From positions 1 to 29,366 of IMG/VR virus record IMGVR_UViG_3300050821_006184: a DNA stretch of 29,366 nt; one strand, written 5' to 3'. Below are positions 15,532-23,640 of the stretch, one piece after another. Position 1 is the first letter of the stretch, and every line of letters begins with the position of its first letter. This DNA is from a virus. The translations under genes were made by a program, and so were the position numbers. The notes under the pieces were generated by a model. That model made no database searches, was not told where the DNA came from, and was given only the letters and a program-made list of their open reading frames with translations.

Positions 15532-15966
15532 TTATTGAGGGTCGGTCATCGCTTTCGCCAGCAAAACTCGATTCTGTTCTGCCGCCGTCGCGTTCCGTTC
15601 CTCATCGTTCTTTTTCGCTTCCGCCCATTCCTCGACTTCTTTTTTGACGCGCTCGACAACCTGAGTATCGGCGGCGTCGCCGATGCAACCGGCGTAACGC
15701 AGTTGCGCAATCAAGCGCTTTTGAGGGTCACGACTATCCGGCTGTTGCAATTCGAGTTCGGTCTTGGAGGTTCCCAGTTCGATAAACGCGCCCTTGTGGA
15801 TATGGTTCACATTCAATTCAGAAACCTTTTTTCCAGTCAAAGGATGATTCGGGTTTTTATCATCCTTATATTTGACCGTTTTGGGAGCGCCTTCAATACT
15901 GTCGAGGATTTCGACATTGGCGAGGTCGGGAGTGCGAAAGAAATCGCGTTTGACAATCCATTTCAT
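15532..15966 (-). CDS. Hypothetical head-module protein, 144 aa
   Basis: I chose the ATG at 15966 (MKWIVKRDFFRTPDLANVEIL), 4 bp after the upstream stop; the longer frame to 16032 lies within that gene. A beta N-terminal half (VNHIHKGAFIELGTSKTELEL) is followed by a charged helix (VVERVKKEVEEWAEAKKNDEER). It lies just after the secreted protein that follows the capsid gene. Location suggests a head completion or head-tail factor, but I do not recognise a family. Confidence 0.6.
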   Translation of the reverse strand: MKWIVKRDFFRTPDLANVEILDSIEGAPKTVKYKDDKNPNHPLTGKKVSELNVNHIHKGAFIELGTSKTELELQQPDSRDPQKRLIAQLRYAGCIGDAADTQVVERVKKEVEEWAEAKKNDEERNATAAEQNRVLLAKAMTDPQ

Positions 15967-15970
15967 AGTT

Positions 15971-16558
15971 TTATTGGTCTTGTTTCTTGCCGATGAAGAA
16001 GGCGCCGACGCTGTTGGTTTGACCGCCGCCATTCATCCAATCGATGCCGAGATACCGGGCTTGATCGGGAATCACGAAACCAATAACTGCATAATTCGTT
16101 ATGGTGAACGAACCGGAATTGGTAAACGGAGCCGTGGAATTGTAGGGCGTTGCAAAGCCCGCCGTTGCGGCTGTTGGCGTGGTATTCGTTCCCGGCAAAA
16201 CAAAAATGTTGGTGGCCAACGGCGTCCCGGAACCGTAGTAATTGTTGGTGTAGATTTTTGACAATGGAACGCCAATGGCATAATTGGAAATGATGGTCCA
16301 ATTCGTGCGGTCTGGCGAGCCGACAAGTTGCATGGTGCTGGTCGCGTTTTCCGAATTGGTGCTGGACATCAAAACTACGGCCCCGATGCCTTCGTAACCG
16401 TGAATGTCAATCACGTCATTGGTTCGCGCCGCTGTGATCTGTTGCGGCGAGGTGAGCACGGTGAAACGCGGTCCGGCGAACTGGTCAAATTGCGCTCGCG
16501 CCACAAACGGGACCAGGGCGAGCAATGCCACTGCTGCGATTCTGAAAAGGTATTTCAT
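15971..16558 (-). CDS. Secreted protein directly after capsid gene, 195 aa
   Basis: The start at 16558 gives MKYLFRIAAVALLALVPFVARA|QF, a textbook Sec signal peptide with an ARA|Q site. The mature region is Thr/Asn/Gly-rich and beta-like (NDVIDIHGYEGIGAVVLMSSTNSENATSTMQLVG) and ends GGQTNSVGAFFIGKKQDQ. It is the first gene after the major capsid gene (23-bp gap), the place usually taken by a capsid decoration protein. The mature part, with its 'GSPDRTNWT' element, would suit a head decoration domain, but the signal peptide would send it out of the cytoplasm. The call is therefore left open. Confidence 0.7.
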   Translation of the reverse strand: MKYLFRIAAVALLALVPFVARAQFDQFAGPRFTVLTSPQQITAARTNDVIDIHGYEGIGAVVLMSSTNSENATSTMQLVGSPDRTNWTIISNYAIGVPLSKIYTNNYYGSGTPLATNIFVLPGTNTTPTAATAGFATPYNSTAPFTNSGSFTITNYAVIGFVIPDQARYLGIDWMNGGGQTNSVGAFFIGKKQDQ

Positions 16559-16581
16559 ATTCGTTTTGTTCAATTGATGTA

Positions 16582-18807
16582 TTACTGCGCCGACGAATCG
16601 GTGGAAATGCAGACCGCCTGCGGATGCCGCAAGAGGAAATCGCCCCAGGTATTCATGTTGACCACGACCTCGGCATTCGCGGCTAGCGTGTAGAAATCGA
16701 CTACGATGTCGATGCCCGCCCACAAGCAATGCACAAAATGTTCAAAGGCGGCGGCGAGCATCTGATTGTTCGGGATCTGCTGGCTGTCGATAGCGGGCCA
16801 GCCGTTCAATCTTCCATCTTCCTCGCCTGTCTGGCCGACGCCCCGCCACAGTGCGGAATCGTAGCCGCTGACAACCGTTGAGGAGCCGGTCATCGTAACC
16901 GCTGCCGATTTCATCTTTCCCTTCGCGGTGCTGGTGGTAACATAAGCGAGAGCCTCCATGACATTCAGTTGTCGGATGGTTGTCTCGAAAAGAACAGTGT
17001 TCGCGTAGTTCGCAGCGCCGCCCCAAGTGATGGTTCCAATGCCATTTTGATTGAACAGCCCGGTCGGTTCGCTATTTGCACCTTGCCCGAAAATTCCCAG
17101 CGCATCCCATTTCAGGGCGAGCACTTTCATCATGTCATCGCGAATCAGGTTCTCGATGTCGGGCGAGGATTGAAAAACCAATTGCTTCGAGTAGGGAACG
17201 CGGTTGCCGACTCGGTGCGGAGTTGCGGTCAATTGGCCGAGCGTTTGCTGGCTGTTGGCAATCGCCTGGATTTCGGCGAGCGAATAGGCCGTCGAGGGCG
17301 CTTCGAGACGCGGCAGAATCACATTGCCGGTCAGGCCGGACAGCGTGCGCATTCCGACTTTTGACAGGACGATTTTGTTGCGCAACAATTCAATGACCGG
17401 GAGCAACCAGAACGTAGGCACCACGGCACCGCCCTGGCCGAATACGGTTGCCTGCATGTCGCGTTGCTGGAGGAAATCGCGCCCATACTGATTTACGAGC
17501 TTGCGATAATTGGACTTCGCCTCTTTTCGAGACATGCCCACATTTCCGATAGGAAATTCCCACGGCACAACGAATCCGTGGCTGTCAAAGCCCATGCCGC
17601 CGGGTTTGGCTTCGACTTCTTCACGATAAAAATTGATGACCTCACCTTCAAATGTTTTTGGGTCAGGCGCTAGGCCTCTGCCATCTTCCTGCTTGCGGAC
17701 GCATGACTGAATGGCGCGATGAAGTGAGAACGTGGCCATTTCTTCCTCACCTATTTTGGCGCGGATGCTTTCGTTTTTTTCCGGTTCTGCGGCGGAAATC
17801 GCTTCCAAACAACGCACCTTGAAATCCGGCACAGTAGAATCGGTCTGCAACGCCTCATTGGCGAGGGCGGAAAGTTTGTCGCGCAGCAGGATCACTTTGT
17901 CACCCTCGCGCAGTTCTCGATTGCCATGCTTGGCGATATGAGCATCGGCGACGGCGGTGAGTTCCTTCGCGCGTTCCTTGTAACTCTTGGCCGTGGCTTC
18001 GGCGGCTTCCCTCTTGATTTTCTCCTGGTCAACCGTTGGTTCAGTTTTTTCGGCCATAAGTTTGTGTCGTTTTAGAAATTTCTGTTTCTCGCTGTCGTTT
18101 AATTTTTCAAAGTCAACAGATTTGCTTCGAGCCGATGTAAAATGCCCGTCGCCATCGCATTCATGGCAATCGCCGGAGCCTTCGCAATCGGGACAATCTT
18201 CGTCTGCTTCATCTTCCTCTTTTGCGCGGCAGCGGCAGCGTCCGGTTCCGTCGCAGCGGCCGCAACGATGAGTTTTGGAACGGGTCAGAAGTTCGCCTTC
18301 GATTTCTTCGCGGCTGCGACCGATGCCCACGGAATCATCGGCGGGAGCGACGGTCAGGAGTGAAATTTCGTAAGGACGCCAGCTATACCAGCGGATTTGC
18401 AAACCTTCGGGACCGTCCTCCTCTTTCCGCAAAAGGCTCAAGCGAGAGTAGCCAACACTGACAGGAATTTCGGACGGCTCGTTTTTGGCGCGCGTAACCC
18501 ATGTGCCATCGTGAATGTGAATGTCGGCGCGGGTTTTCTTGTCAGCCTCAACTCGCGCACTGCCGCGAGCCACGTCGCCTATTTCCTTTTGGTCATCATG
18601 ATTTTCGAGAACGATGCCGTTGCGATTTAGGAAACCGAGGTTGGCATCACCAGCGGCGTGGGAAAGCACTTCCCAAAATTCCCCGCGCGAATCAGTCCGC
18701 TTTACGAGAGCTTCGCTTGCAAAAGACAGTCTTACCGTGCCGGCGACTTTGTTGGGATGCTGCTCGATTGCAGCGATGCGGTAAAATGTTTCGACTTTCT
18801 TTGCCAT
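16582..18807 (-). CDS. Prohead protease-capsid fusion with DnaJ-type zinc-binding insert, 741 aa
   Basis: I use the ATG at 18807 (MAKKVETFYR). Residues 1-160 are an HK97-type (U35) prohead protease: His70 in LENHDDQKEIGDV, Ser117 in IPVSVGY and Glu147 in YEISLLTVAPA form the likely triad. Residues 182-222 hold eight Cys: CGRCDGTG, a degenerate CRC, CPDCEGSG and CHECDGDG, i.e. three CxxCxGxG repeats as in DnaJ. About 235-345 is a charged helical scaffold (delta-like) region. From about 355 on comes an HK97-fold capsid protein (GGAVVPTFWLLPVIELLRNK and the N-arm before it). Protease, scaffold and capsid in one chain is known; the zinc region is not usual. A methionine at 251 could give a capsid-only product, though no Shine-Dalgarno is seen there. 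Confidence 0.85.
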   Translation of the reverse strand: MAKKVETFYRIAAIEQHPNKVAGTVRLSFASEALVKRTDSRGEFWEVLSHAAGDANLGFLNRNGIVLENHDDQKEIGDVARGSARVEADKKTRADIHIHDGTWVTRAKNEPSEIPVSVGYSRLSLLRKEEDGPEGLQIRWYSWRPYEISLLTVAPADDSVGIGRSREEIEGELLTRSKTHRCGRCDGTGRCRCRAKEEDEADEDCPDCEGSGDCHECDGDGHFTSARSKSVDFEKLNDSEKQKFLKRHKLMAEKTEPTVDQEKIKREAAEATAKSYKERAKELTAVADAHIAKHGNRELREGDKVILLRDKLSALANEALQTDSTVPDFKVRCLEAISAAEPEKNESIRAKIGEEEMATFSLHRAIQSCVRKQEDGRGLAPDPKTFEGEVINFYREEVEAKPGGMGFDSHGFVVPWEFPIGNVGMSRKEAKSNYRKLVNQYGRDFLQQRDMQATVFGQGGAVVPTFWLLPVIELLRNKIVLSKVGMRTLSGLTGNVILPRLEAPSTAYSLAEIQAIANSQQTLGQLTATPHRVGNRVPYSKQLVFQSSPDIENLIRDDMMKVLALKWDALGIFGQGANSEPTGLFNQNGIGTITWGGAANYANTVLFETTIRQLNVMEALAYVTTSTAKGKMKSAAVTMTGSSTVVSGYDSALWRGVGQTGEEDGRLNGWPAIDSQQIPNNQMLAAAFEHFVHCLWAGIDIVVDFYTLAANAEVVVNMNTWGDFLLRHPQAVCISTDSSAQ

Positions 18808-18822
18808 CGGATAAATTCCGAT
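18806..18822 (-). promoter_or_regulatory. Hairpin covering the capsid start codon
   Basis: On the minus strand ATCGGA-ATTTA-TCCGAT forms a perfect 6-bp stem with a 5-nt loop, and the A and T of the ATG are inside the stem. The weak GGA that could act as ribosome-binding site is in the same stem. It may slow initiation of the fusion gene. Confidence 0.4.
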
Positions 18823-18886
18823 AGTCAATCAATCGTGTCGCGGATGCTCCGGTTGTAAATGCAAAAGTTTTGTTTTCTTTCGCGGT

Positions 18887-20695
18887 TTACGCACCTTCTT
18901 TTTCCGAATGTTCGTCCGTGTGGCCATTTAACTGCGCTCGTTTCGCTGCCTTGAATATTTCGCGTCTCCGCATCCTTCCATTCCCATTCTTCGGCGGATT
19001 GTCTTTTTCGTCCGGTTGCGGTTGTGTCTCGCCCGGTTCACCTTTCTTAATCGTGGCAAGGGTGACTTCTTGGTGCAAGTCAATGCCGTGCTTTTTGGCG
19101 ATTTCTTCCTCGCTGGAAAGTTCGGCAATGACTTCGCTGAAGTTGCGTCCATTCGGACTTTCGCGTAGAACTTCCCCGCGCGATTTGATGTTGCCCTCGA
19201 TGGCGATGAGGTCGGCTTGCGCGTCCTGCACCGGCTGGATGTATTCCCAACGTTGCGCAAAGAACTGTGCGGCTTCGCAAAATTCCTCATAGCGGGAATA
19301 GGGCAAATCTATGAGTGTTCCGTAAAGCATCTCGCATTCGAGCCATGCTCCAAAATATTCCTCCACGAAATTGAGAATCATCAGGTTTTGCTCGACGCGG
19401 AAGTTCTGGCGCTCAGGAACCTGCGCGGAGCGAGCCACGCTGAAAGACATTTTCTCAAAATCGCCGGTGGTAGCCGCATAACTCAGCCCGGCTCCGACGG
19501 AGGTCAACTCGCCATTGGATTTTTTGAAAGCAGTCGCAGCTTCAATCGGGAATTTCGGGTCAACCAGATATGGCTCTTTGCCCATGTCGAGCAGTTCGCC
19601 GGTCGCGGGTTCAACCATCTTGCGCTTGTCCGCACCGCCGCCGCGTCCATCGCCGACATTGCTGTATTGAAATTGCGCTCCGGCGATTGGCGCTCCGGTT
19701 ATATCATTCGTTGTAGTGGGATTGAAAAGCGCTGACGGGTCAGAAACATAAGGCATCCCCGTTGGATATTTCTGGATGATATAAAACGGCTTGGCGGCGC
19801 TCCAAATGGCGGCGGAAACGTGAGCGCGATCAAACTGGCGGTTCAAATGGAGATGCTGAATGATGCTGTCGAATTCAGGAAAGCCAATGTCCTGCTCCGC
19901 GCGGTCGCGCAGATTGTTGAAATGAATTATGTCATCGGCGGGGATGCGTTCCCGATTCACTTTGGGACGCGGGCCGACGTAGGAAAACACTTCTCCGGGA
20001 TGACGGGTCAAAATCCAATAGTAAATCGGGAAATTGTAAATCGGGTCGCGCTCGATGCTGAACCTTATCGGGTTTCCATCCAGTGATTTTCCCTCATAAC
20101 TTTCCTGCAAACGGTCGTTCTCAATCAATTCAATCGCATATCGGCTTTTGTTGTAAGGAAACATCCGATGATGACGCGCGAGAACCGAGCCGTCGCGTTT
20201 GATGGCCGTGTAGGCGCAATGGAACATTTCCATCCGGCTCATGTCGCGGCGCACCGTGCAATTCTTTTTCTTTCCCGCGCGTTCCCATGCTTCCTCAATG
20301 CGGTCGTTTAACTCATCATCGAATTCGATGATGCCTTTCGCCGTGCCTTTCTTTTTGACGCCCATTTCCAAACGGAATGGATCTTCGCCGCAAACGTTGT
20401 TGCGATAGGTGCGGTAGATGCCCTTCGATGTCGCATCATCTTTGGCGAGGGTTCGGGCGCGTCCGCGTCCGATGTAAATGCTGTTTAGGATTTCCGCGTT
20501 GGCGCTTTGAACCGTGGGAATGAAATCGAGGTTGAGATTGCTGGTAATCGCCGCCTCATACATGCGCTTCTGGCGCTGGTTGAATTCAACGTCCTCTTTG
20601 ATTGCCTTCGCGTGCCACGGCTCGACGATGGATGGTTTAAAAAGCTGCGCGCCGGTAGGAAAGTCTTTCTTGCGGGTGAAAAAGGGGATTCTCAT
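18887..20695 (-). CDS. Lambda-type (gpB-like) portal protein, 602 aa
   Basis: The ATG at 20695 (MRIPFFTRKKDFPTGAQLF) overlaps the upstream TGA as ATGA; a longer frame to 20842 lies inside the upstream gene. The sequence has the typical portal run: early helical region, RTYRNNVCGEDPF, FHCAYTAIKRDGSVLARHHR, IELIENDRLQ and the DIIHFNNLRDRAEQDIGFPEFDSI segment, which is the HxxxxxRxxQxRGxS-like block of the lambda portal family. The C-terminus (EKDNPPKNGNGRMRRREIFKAAKRAQLNG) is basic and disordered. It forms the dodecameric ring through which DNA is packaged. Position between gpW-like and protease/capsid genes agrees. The length is similar to lambda gpB (533 aa) with an extension. Confidence 0.87.
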   Translation of the reverse strand: MRIPFFTRKKDFPTGAQLFKPSIVEPWHAKAIKEDVEFNQRQKRMYEAAITSNLNLDFIPTVQSANAEILNSIYIGRGRARTLAKDDATSKGIYRTYRNNVCGEDPFRLEMGVKKKGTAKGIIEFDDELNDRIEEAWERAGKKKNCTVRRDMSRMEMFHCAYTAIKRDGSVLARHHRMFPYNKSRYAIELIENDRLQESYEGKSLDGNPIRFSIERDPIYNFPIYYWILTRHPGEVFSYVGPRPKVNRERIPADDIIHFNNLRDRAEQDIGFPEFDSIIQHLHLNRQFDRAHVSAAIWSAAKPFYIIQKYPTGMPYVSDPSALFNPTTTNDITGAPIAGAQFQYSNVGDGRGGGADKRKMVEPATGELLDMGKEPYLVDPKFPIEAATAFKKSNGELTSVGAGLSYAATTGDFEKMSFSVARSAQVPERQNFRVEQNLMILNFVEEYFGAWLECEMLYGTLIDLPYSRYEEFCEAAQFFAQRWEYIQPVQDAQADLIAIEGNIKSRGEVLRESPNGRNFSEVIAELSSEEEIAKKHGIDLHQEVTLATIKKGEPGETQPQPDEKDNPPKNGNGRMRRREIFKAAKRAQLNGHTDEHSEKEGA

Positions 20696-21336
20696 GTATT
20701 CGGAATAAAAGGATTCTGGATGCCGACACCGGGACCGCCGTAAGGAATGATATTGAACACCGGCACAATCTTGTTGCCGTTTGGACGGTTGTTTTTCGCG
20801 TTCTCCTGCGCGATCTCGTTCATGCGAAGCGTTTTGTTCCAAGCGAGTTGTTTCTCCAAGTCCATCCGTTTAATGCGCCGGATTTCTACCTGCTGAATGT
20901 TGGACTCATCAATCGAATGTGCGGCGAGTTCCTCCAGTTGCCGCTCCAAAATCGGAATCATCCGTTGCGCGTGAGTCGTCAGGTTTACCTGATTGGTATT
21001 CGTGCCGAGGTTCGGATTGATTCGGACATAATTTTCGTAAATGTTGTGCCTGAGATTCTGGCTATTGTTGACTACAAACCCTATGAGGACACATTCCCCC
21101 GATTGCCATGCCGCCGTTATCGCGGGCGTGACCGTGTAGGTAAAATAGGAATTTGTCGCGTCGGCAACCCCGTTGATTGTGATCGCCGGATTCGTCGGTT
21201 GATTCGCGCTGCGCAGCTCGTAATAGGAGGTCCAACCAGCGGACGGAAGAAAACAGGGCCAATATTTGGAAAAGCACAGGCTGTCGCCCGCCATGAATTC
21301 GAGCGGCTCTTGAGGAAAGTTATAAGAATCTGCCAT
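20692..21336 (-). CDS. Head-tail joining protein, Ig-like plus gpW-like helices, 214 aa
   Basis: The N-terminal 100 residues form a beta-sandwich-type domain (FMAGDSLCFSKYWPCFLPSAGWTSYYELRSANQ...VIGFVVN). Residues about 122-175 are the helical pair (THAQRMIPILERQLEELAAHSIDESNI, then VEIRRIKRMDLEKQLAWNKTLR) seen in gpW-type joiners. This combined layout recurs in phage genes located between terminase and portal, and gpW occupies that place in lambda. The C-terminal tail (NRPNGNKIVPVFNIIPYGGPGVG) is Pro/Asn/Gly-rich and flexible. It likely closes the portal after packaging. Confidence 0.7.
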   Translation of the reverse strand: MADSYNFPQEPLEFMAGDSLCFSKYWPCFLPSAGWTSYYELRSANQPTNPAITINGVADATNSYFTYTVTPAITAAWQSGECVLIGFVVNNSQNLRHNIYENYVRINPNLGTNTNQVNLTTHAQRMIPILERQLEELAAHSIDESNIQQVEIRRIKRMDLEKQLAWNKTLRMNEIAQENAKNNRPNGNKIVPVFNIIPYGGPGVGIQNPFIPNT

Positions 21337-21361
21337 CGTGACAATGGCAGGAAGTCAAAGG

Positions 21362-23326
21362 CTATGCTCCAATCGAATACGTCGCCAAGCCATCCATGTC
21401 CATTCTCACCAGTCTCATGCAGACGAGGTCGAGGTAATGGTTTGGCCGGTTGCTGTTGATTTTGTCCCAAATGTCCTTGCCGTTTTTCTGTGTTCGCCAT
21501 TCCGAATTCAATTGCTGGTCGTAAGTGTAATCGCCGACTTCCTTCGCCTGCGTCTGCGGCGAAAGCATTTCGCGCCGTGCGGGAACGAGTTTCGGCATCC
21601 CCTCGCCGCCGATGCGCAGATTGAAAAGGCGCTCTTTGATTGTCGAATTTGACCAGCGATAAATCACCACTGGCACCGTGACTCTTTTTCCGTCCTTATC
21701 CAAGTTGATGAGCTTGGGATGACCCACGGAGTAGGATTTCCACGTCTTGTCAGGGTGCGGAAAGTTTCTCGCCTGGTCACCCATGAACGCTCGCCAGCAT
21801 TGCGCATACATAATCGGACGCCGCGTGTAGGGATGAATGCCTTGCACCATCTCGTAAAATTGGGCCATGTTGTCCAGAATGACCGGAGTCCATTTGCGGC
21901 AATCGACGCAGACGTAATGATTGGGAATCTTCCATTTCTTTTGAATCTCTCGCAGTTTTTCCCAGCCGGTGATTTCCTTGCCATCGGCGGATTTTTCTTT
22001 GGAGGATAAAAAGCCACGGTCCATCTGAAAGCTGTCGCCGCTTTTGTTGGCGATGTAAACTTCATACCAGAAGGTGCCGGGTTGATCGACGCCATCGGTT
22101 TCGATTTTTTGCACGTCAATAATCAGCCCGCGCGAATGTTCATTCTCGATGATGCTATTCGGGTCGTGACTGCCGATGGACGTTACAAATTTTGGTTGGG
22201 AAAGGGATTTGTCGTAGAACACCGCGCGTTCCGACATATACCAATCTTCCATCGGCGTCATGTTGCCCATGCGCTCCGCGTGTTTCGCGGTCAGGAAGGA
22301 CAGGACGGATTGTTCAAAACTGTTGTCGCGGGCTGCTTCTTTCGGATTATAAAAGCAAACTTTTTTCGGCGAGATGCCGTTGATTTTGTAATCCTGCCGG
22401 TAACTGTCCATTATCCGTTGGCGATTCTCTCGCGTATCGCGTATTTGTGTTCCGCAATGGTAACATTCCCATGTGGAGTTTCGGGCGCGTTCCTCAATCG
22501 TGCCTTCTTTGGGGATGGTCATGCCGCAGTAGGTGAGCGGTTTTGGCGAAGCGAATCCGTTGAACCTGTCGCAATCGGGCTTAAAATCTTCGGGCCGTGT
22601 CTGCGAAAAATCCCATTTGTTCATTCCATGACAGAATGGGCACGCCCAGGTTAAATCCACTCGCACCATTTCCTTGCAGCAACGGTCTAAATCCTCATCG
22701 GCGAGTCCAGCGCGGGATTCGATGTATATCTTTTTGTCATTGGGAAAGCGGTCGCTACGCTCGCGGGCCTTTTTCAGAAGTCCATCGGATTTATGCTGCC
22801 ACGATTCGCTTATCCAGATTATCGGCCATGAAAGTGTTGAGGTGTTTCCATCGTTCAATCCCATGACGTGGATGGTTACGCCCGCGACGATGATTTTTGT
22901 TTTGGTGATTTCATGACGGTCAACCTCTTTCAGCATCGTCTTTATCACGGGATGATTGCGAATTGTCATCATCAAACGAGCGTCGCAAAATTCCTGAGCC
23001 TTTTTGTCATCCTCGAAATAAATCGCCATGTTGCGGCCAACGTGCTCGATGATATAAGGAGTCCAGATATCGCCGCCGACTGATTTGAGGGTTTGGGTTC
23101 CGGCGATTAATCCGACTTCGCGCACGTTGGGATCTTGCAGGGCAAGCAATGGGCCGGTGAGGTGCCGCGCGGAGGCGATGTCGAAAAATCCGTCCTGCTC
23201 TTTCGGGAGTGCGTCGTAGGCTTTGCCGACGAGCCTAAATCGGCGAGCATTTTCCCAGATGGATCCACGGAACGTATTGCCGATTGCTGCGAATCCGGAT
23301 TTTAAAAGTGTGGCATCGGGTTTCAC
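21362..23326 (-). CDS. terL: Phage terminase large subunit, GpA type, 654 aa
   Basis: It starts at GTG (23326-23324), overlapping the upstream TGA (GTGA). A Walker A-like GTQTLKS (about 76-82), in place of the canonical GxxGxGKS, follows VREVGLIA, as in GpA-type ATPases with deviant P-loops. PIIWISES (about 168-175) is the Walker B-like strand. Cys clusters CPFCHGM and WECYHCGTQI form a zinc finger in the middle. RGLIIDVQKIETDG starts the nuclease domain, and NHYLDLVCMRLVRMD near the C-terminus matches the conserved NHxxDxxxYA-type motif. It cuts and translocates DNA with the portal. Length is close to GpA of lambda (641 aa). Confidence 0.9.
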   Translation of the reverse strand: MKPDATLLKSGFAAIGNTFRGSIWENARRFRLVGKAYDALPKEQDGFFDIASARHLTGPLLALQDPNVREVGLIAGTQTLKSVGGDIWTPYIIEHVGRNMAIYFEDDKKAQEFCDARLMMTIRNHPVIKTMLKEVDRHEITKTKIIVAGVTIHVMGLNDGNTSTLSWPIIWISESWQHKSDGLLKKARERSDRFPNDKKIYIESRAGLADEDLDRCCKEMVRVDLTWACPFCHGMNKWDFSQTRPEDFKPDCDRFNGFASPKPLTYCGMTIPKEGTIEERARNSTWECYHCGTQIRDTRENRQRIMDSYRQDYKINGISPKKVCFYNPKEAARDNSFEQSVLSFLTAKHAERMGNMTPMEDWYMSERAVFYDKSLSQPKFVTSIGSHDPNSIIENEHSRGLIIDVQKIETDGVDQPGTFWYEVYIANKSGDSFQMDRGFLSSKEKSADGKEITGWEKLREIQKKWKIPNHYVCVDCRKWTPVILDNMAQFYEMVQGIHPYTRRPIMYAQCWRAFMGDQARNFPHPDKTWKSYSVGHPKLINLDKDGKRVTVPVVIYRWSNSTIKERLFNLRIGGEGMPKLVPARREMLSPQTQAKEVGDYTYDQQLNSEWRTQKNGKDIWDKINSNRPNHYLDLVCMRLVRMDMDGLATYSIGA

Positions 23327-23577
23327 AATGGTTCGCGCAAATCATCCCACCATTGCCGCAATGCTTCAATAAATGTTTGCCTTTTGTTGGGAAGATTTGT
23401 TTTTCTCAAGAGGCTTTCTTTTGGTTGCCACTCACCACAGCAATAATCCTCCGCGATTACCTTTTCCATTTTGGGAAATCTACGGCATTCGGAATAAGTT
23501 CTTCCAGAGCAGTAGTGTAGAAACCGACAGCTTAGACAATTTTCGGGCAGGAATGGCCTACTAGGTTGGTGCTCCAT
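23323..23577 (-). CDS. Cys-rich small protein, 84 aa
   Basis: Six Cys occur in the first half (C14, C17, C23, C31, C46, C47) as CLSCRFLHYCSGRTYSECRR and DYCCGEW, suggesting a metal-binding or disulfide-like knot. The C-terminal half is helical (RQTFIEALRQWWDDLREPL). A good Shine-Dalgarno (GGAGG, 7 bp upstream of the ATG) supports this start at 23577. It lies between small and large terminase genes and overlaps TerL by GTGA, so it is cotranslated. It could be an accessory of the packaging motor, but no family is certain. Confidence 0.65.
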   Translation of the reverse strand: MEHQPSRPFLPENCLSCRFLHYCSGRTYSECRRFPKMEKVIAEDYCCGEWQPKESLLRKTNLPNKRQTFIEALRQWWDDLREPL

Positions 23578-23595
23578 TTATTGCCTCCAGTTTTT

Positions 23596-23640
23596 TTATT
23601 CGTTCCATAAGTCGTTGTAGAATTCCAAGATTTCTTTCAT
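23596..23640 (-). CDS. Possible 14-aa micro-ORF after the small terminase
   Basis: The ATG overlaps the TGA of the small-terminase candidate (ATGA) and encodes MKEILEFYNDLWNE. In another frame the same DNA encodes a short heptad-like tail (LQRLMERIKKLEAINGAPT). Either could be chance, since the region also carries the Shine-Dalgarno for the Cys-rich gene. Confidence 0.25.
   Translation of the reverse strand: MKEILEFYNDLWNE

Noticed and set aside
16559-16729. N-terminal extension of the secreted protein after the capsid gene
   Set aside because: The added residues are Arg/His-rich and overlap the capsid gene end; a textbook signal peptide begins at 16558.
18811-18828. Earlier TTG start for the protease-capsid gene
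   Set aside because: TTG with no ribosome site; the ATG at 18807 gives a sensible MAKKVETFYR start, although the TTG cannot be fully excluded.
20696-20842. N-terminal extension of the portal gene
   Set aside because: The added 49 residues are Arg/Cys/Gln-rich and lie inside the upstream joiner gene; the ATG at 20695 overlaps the stop exactly.
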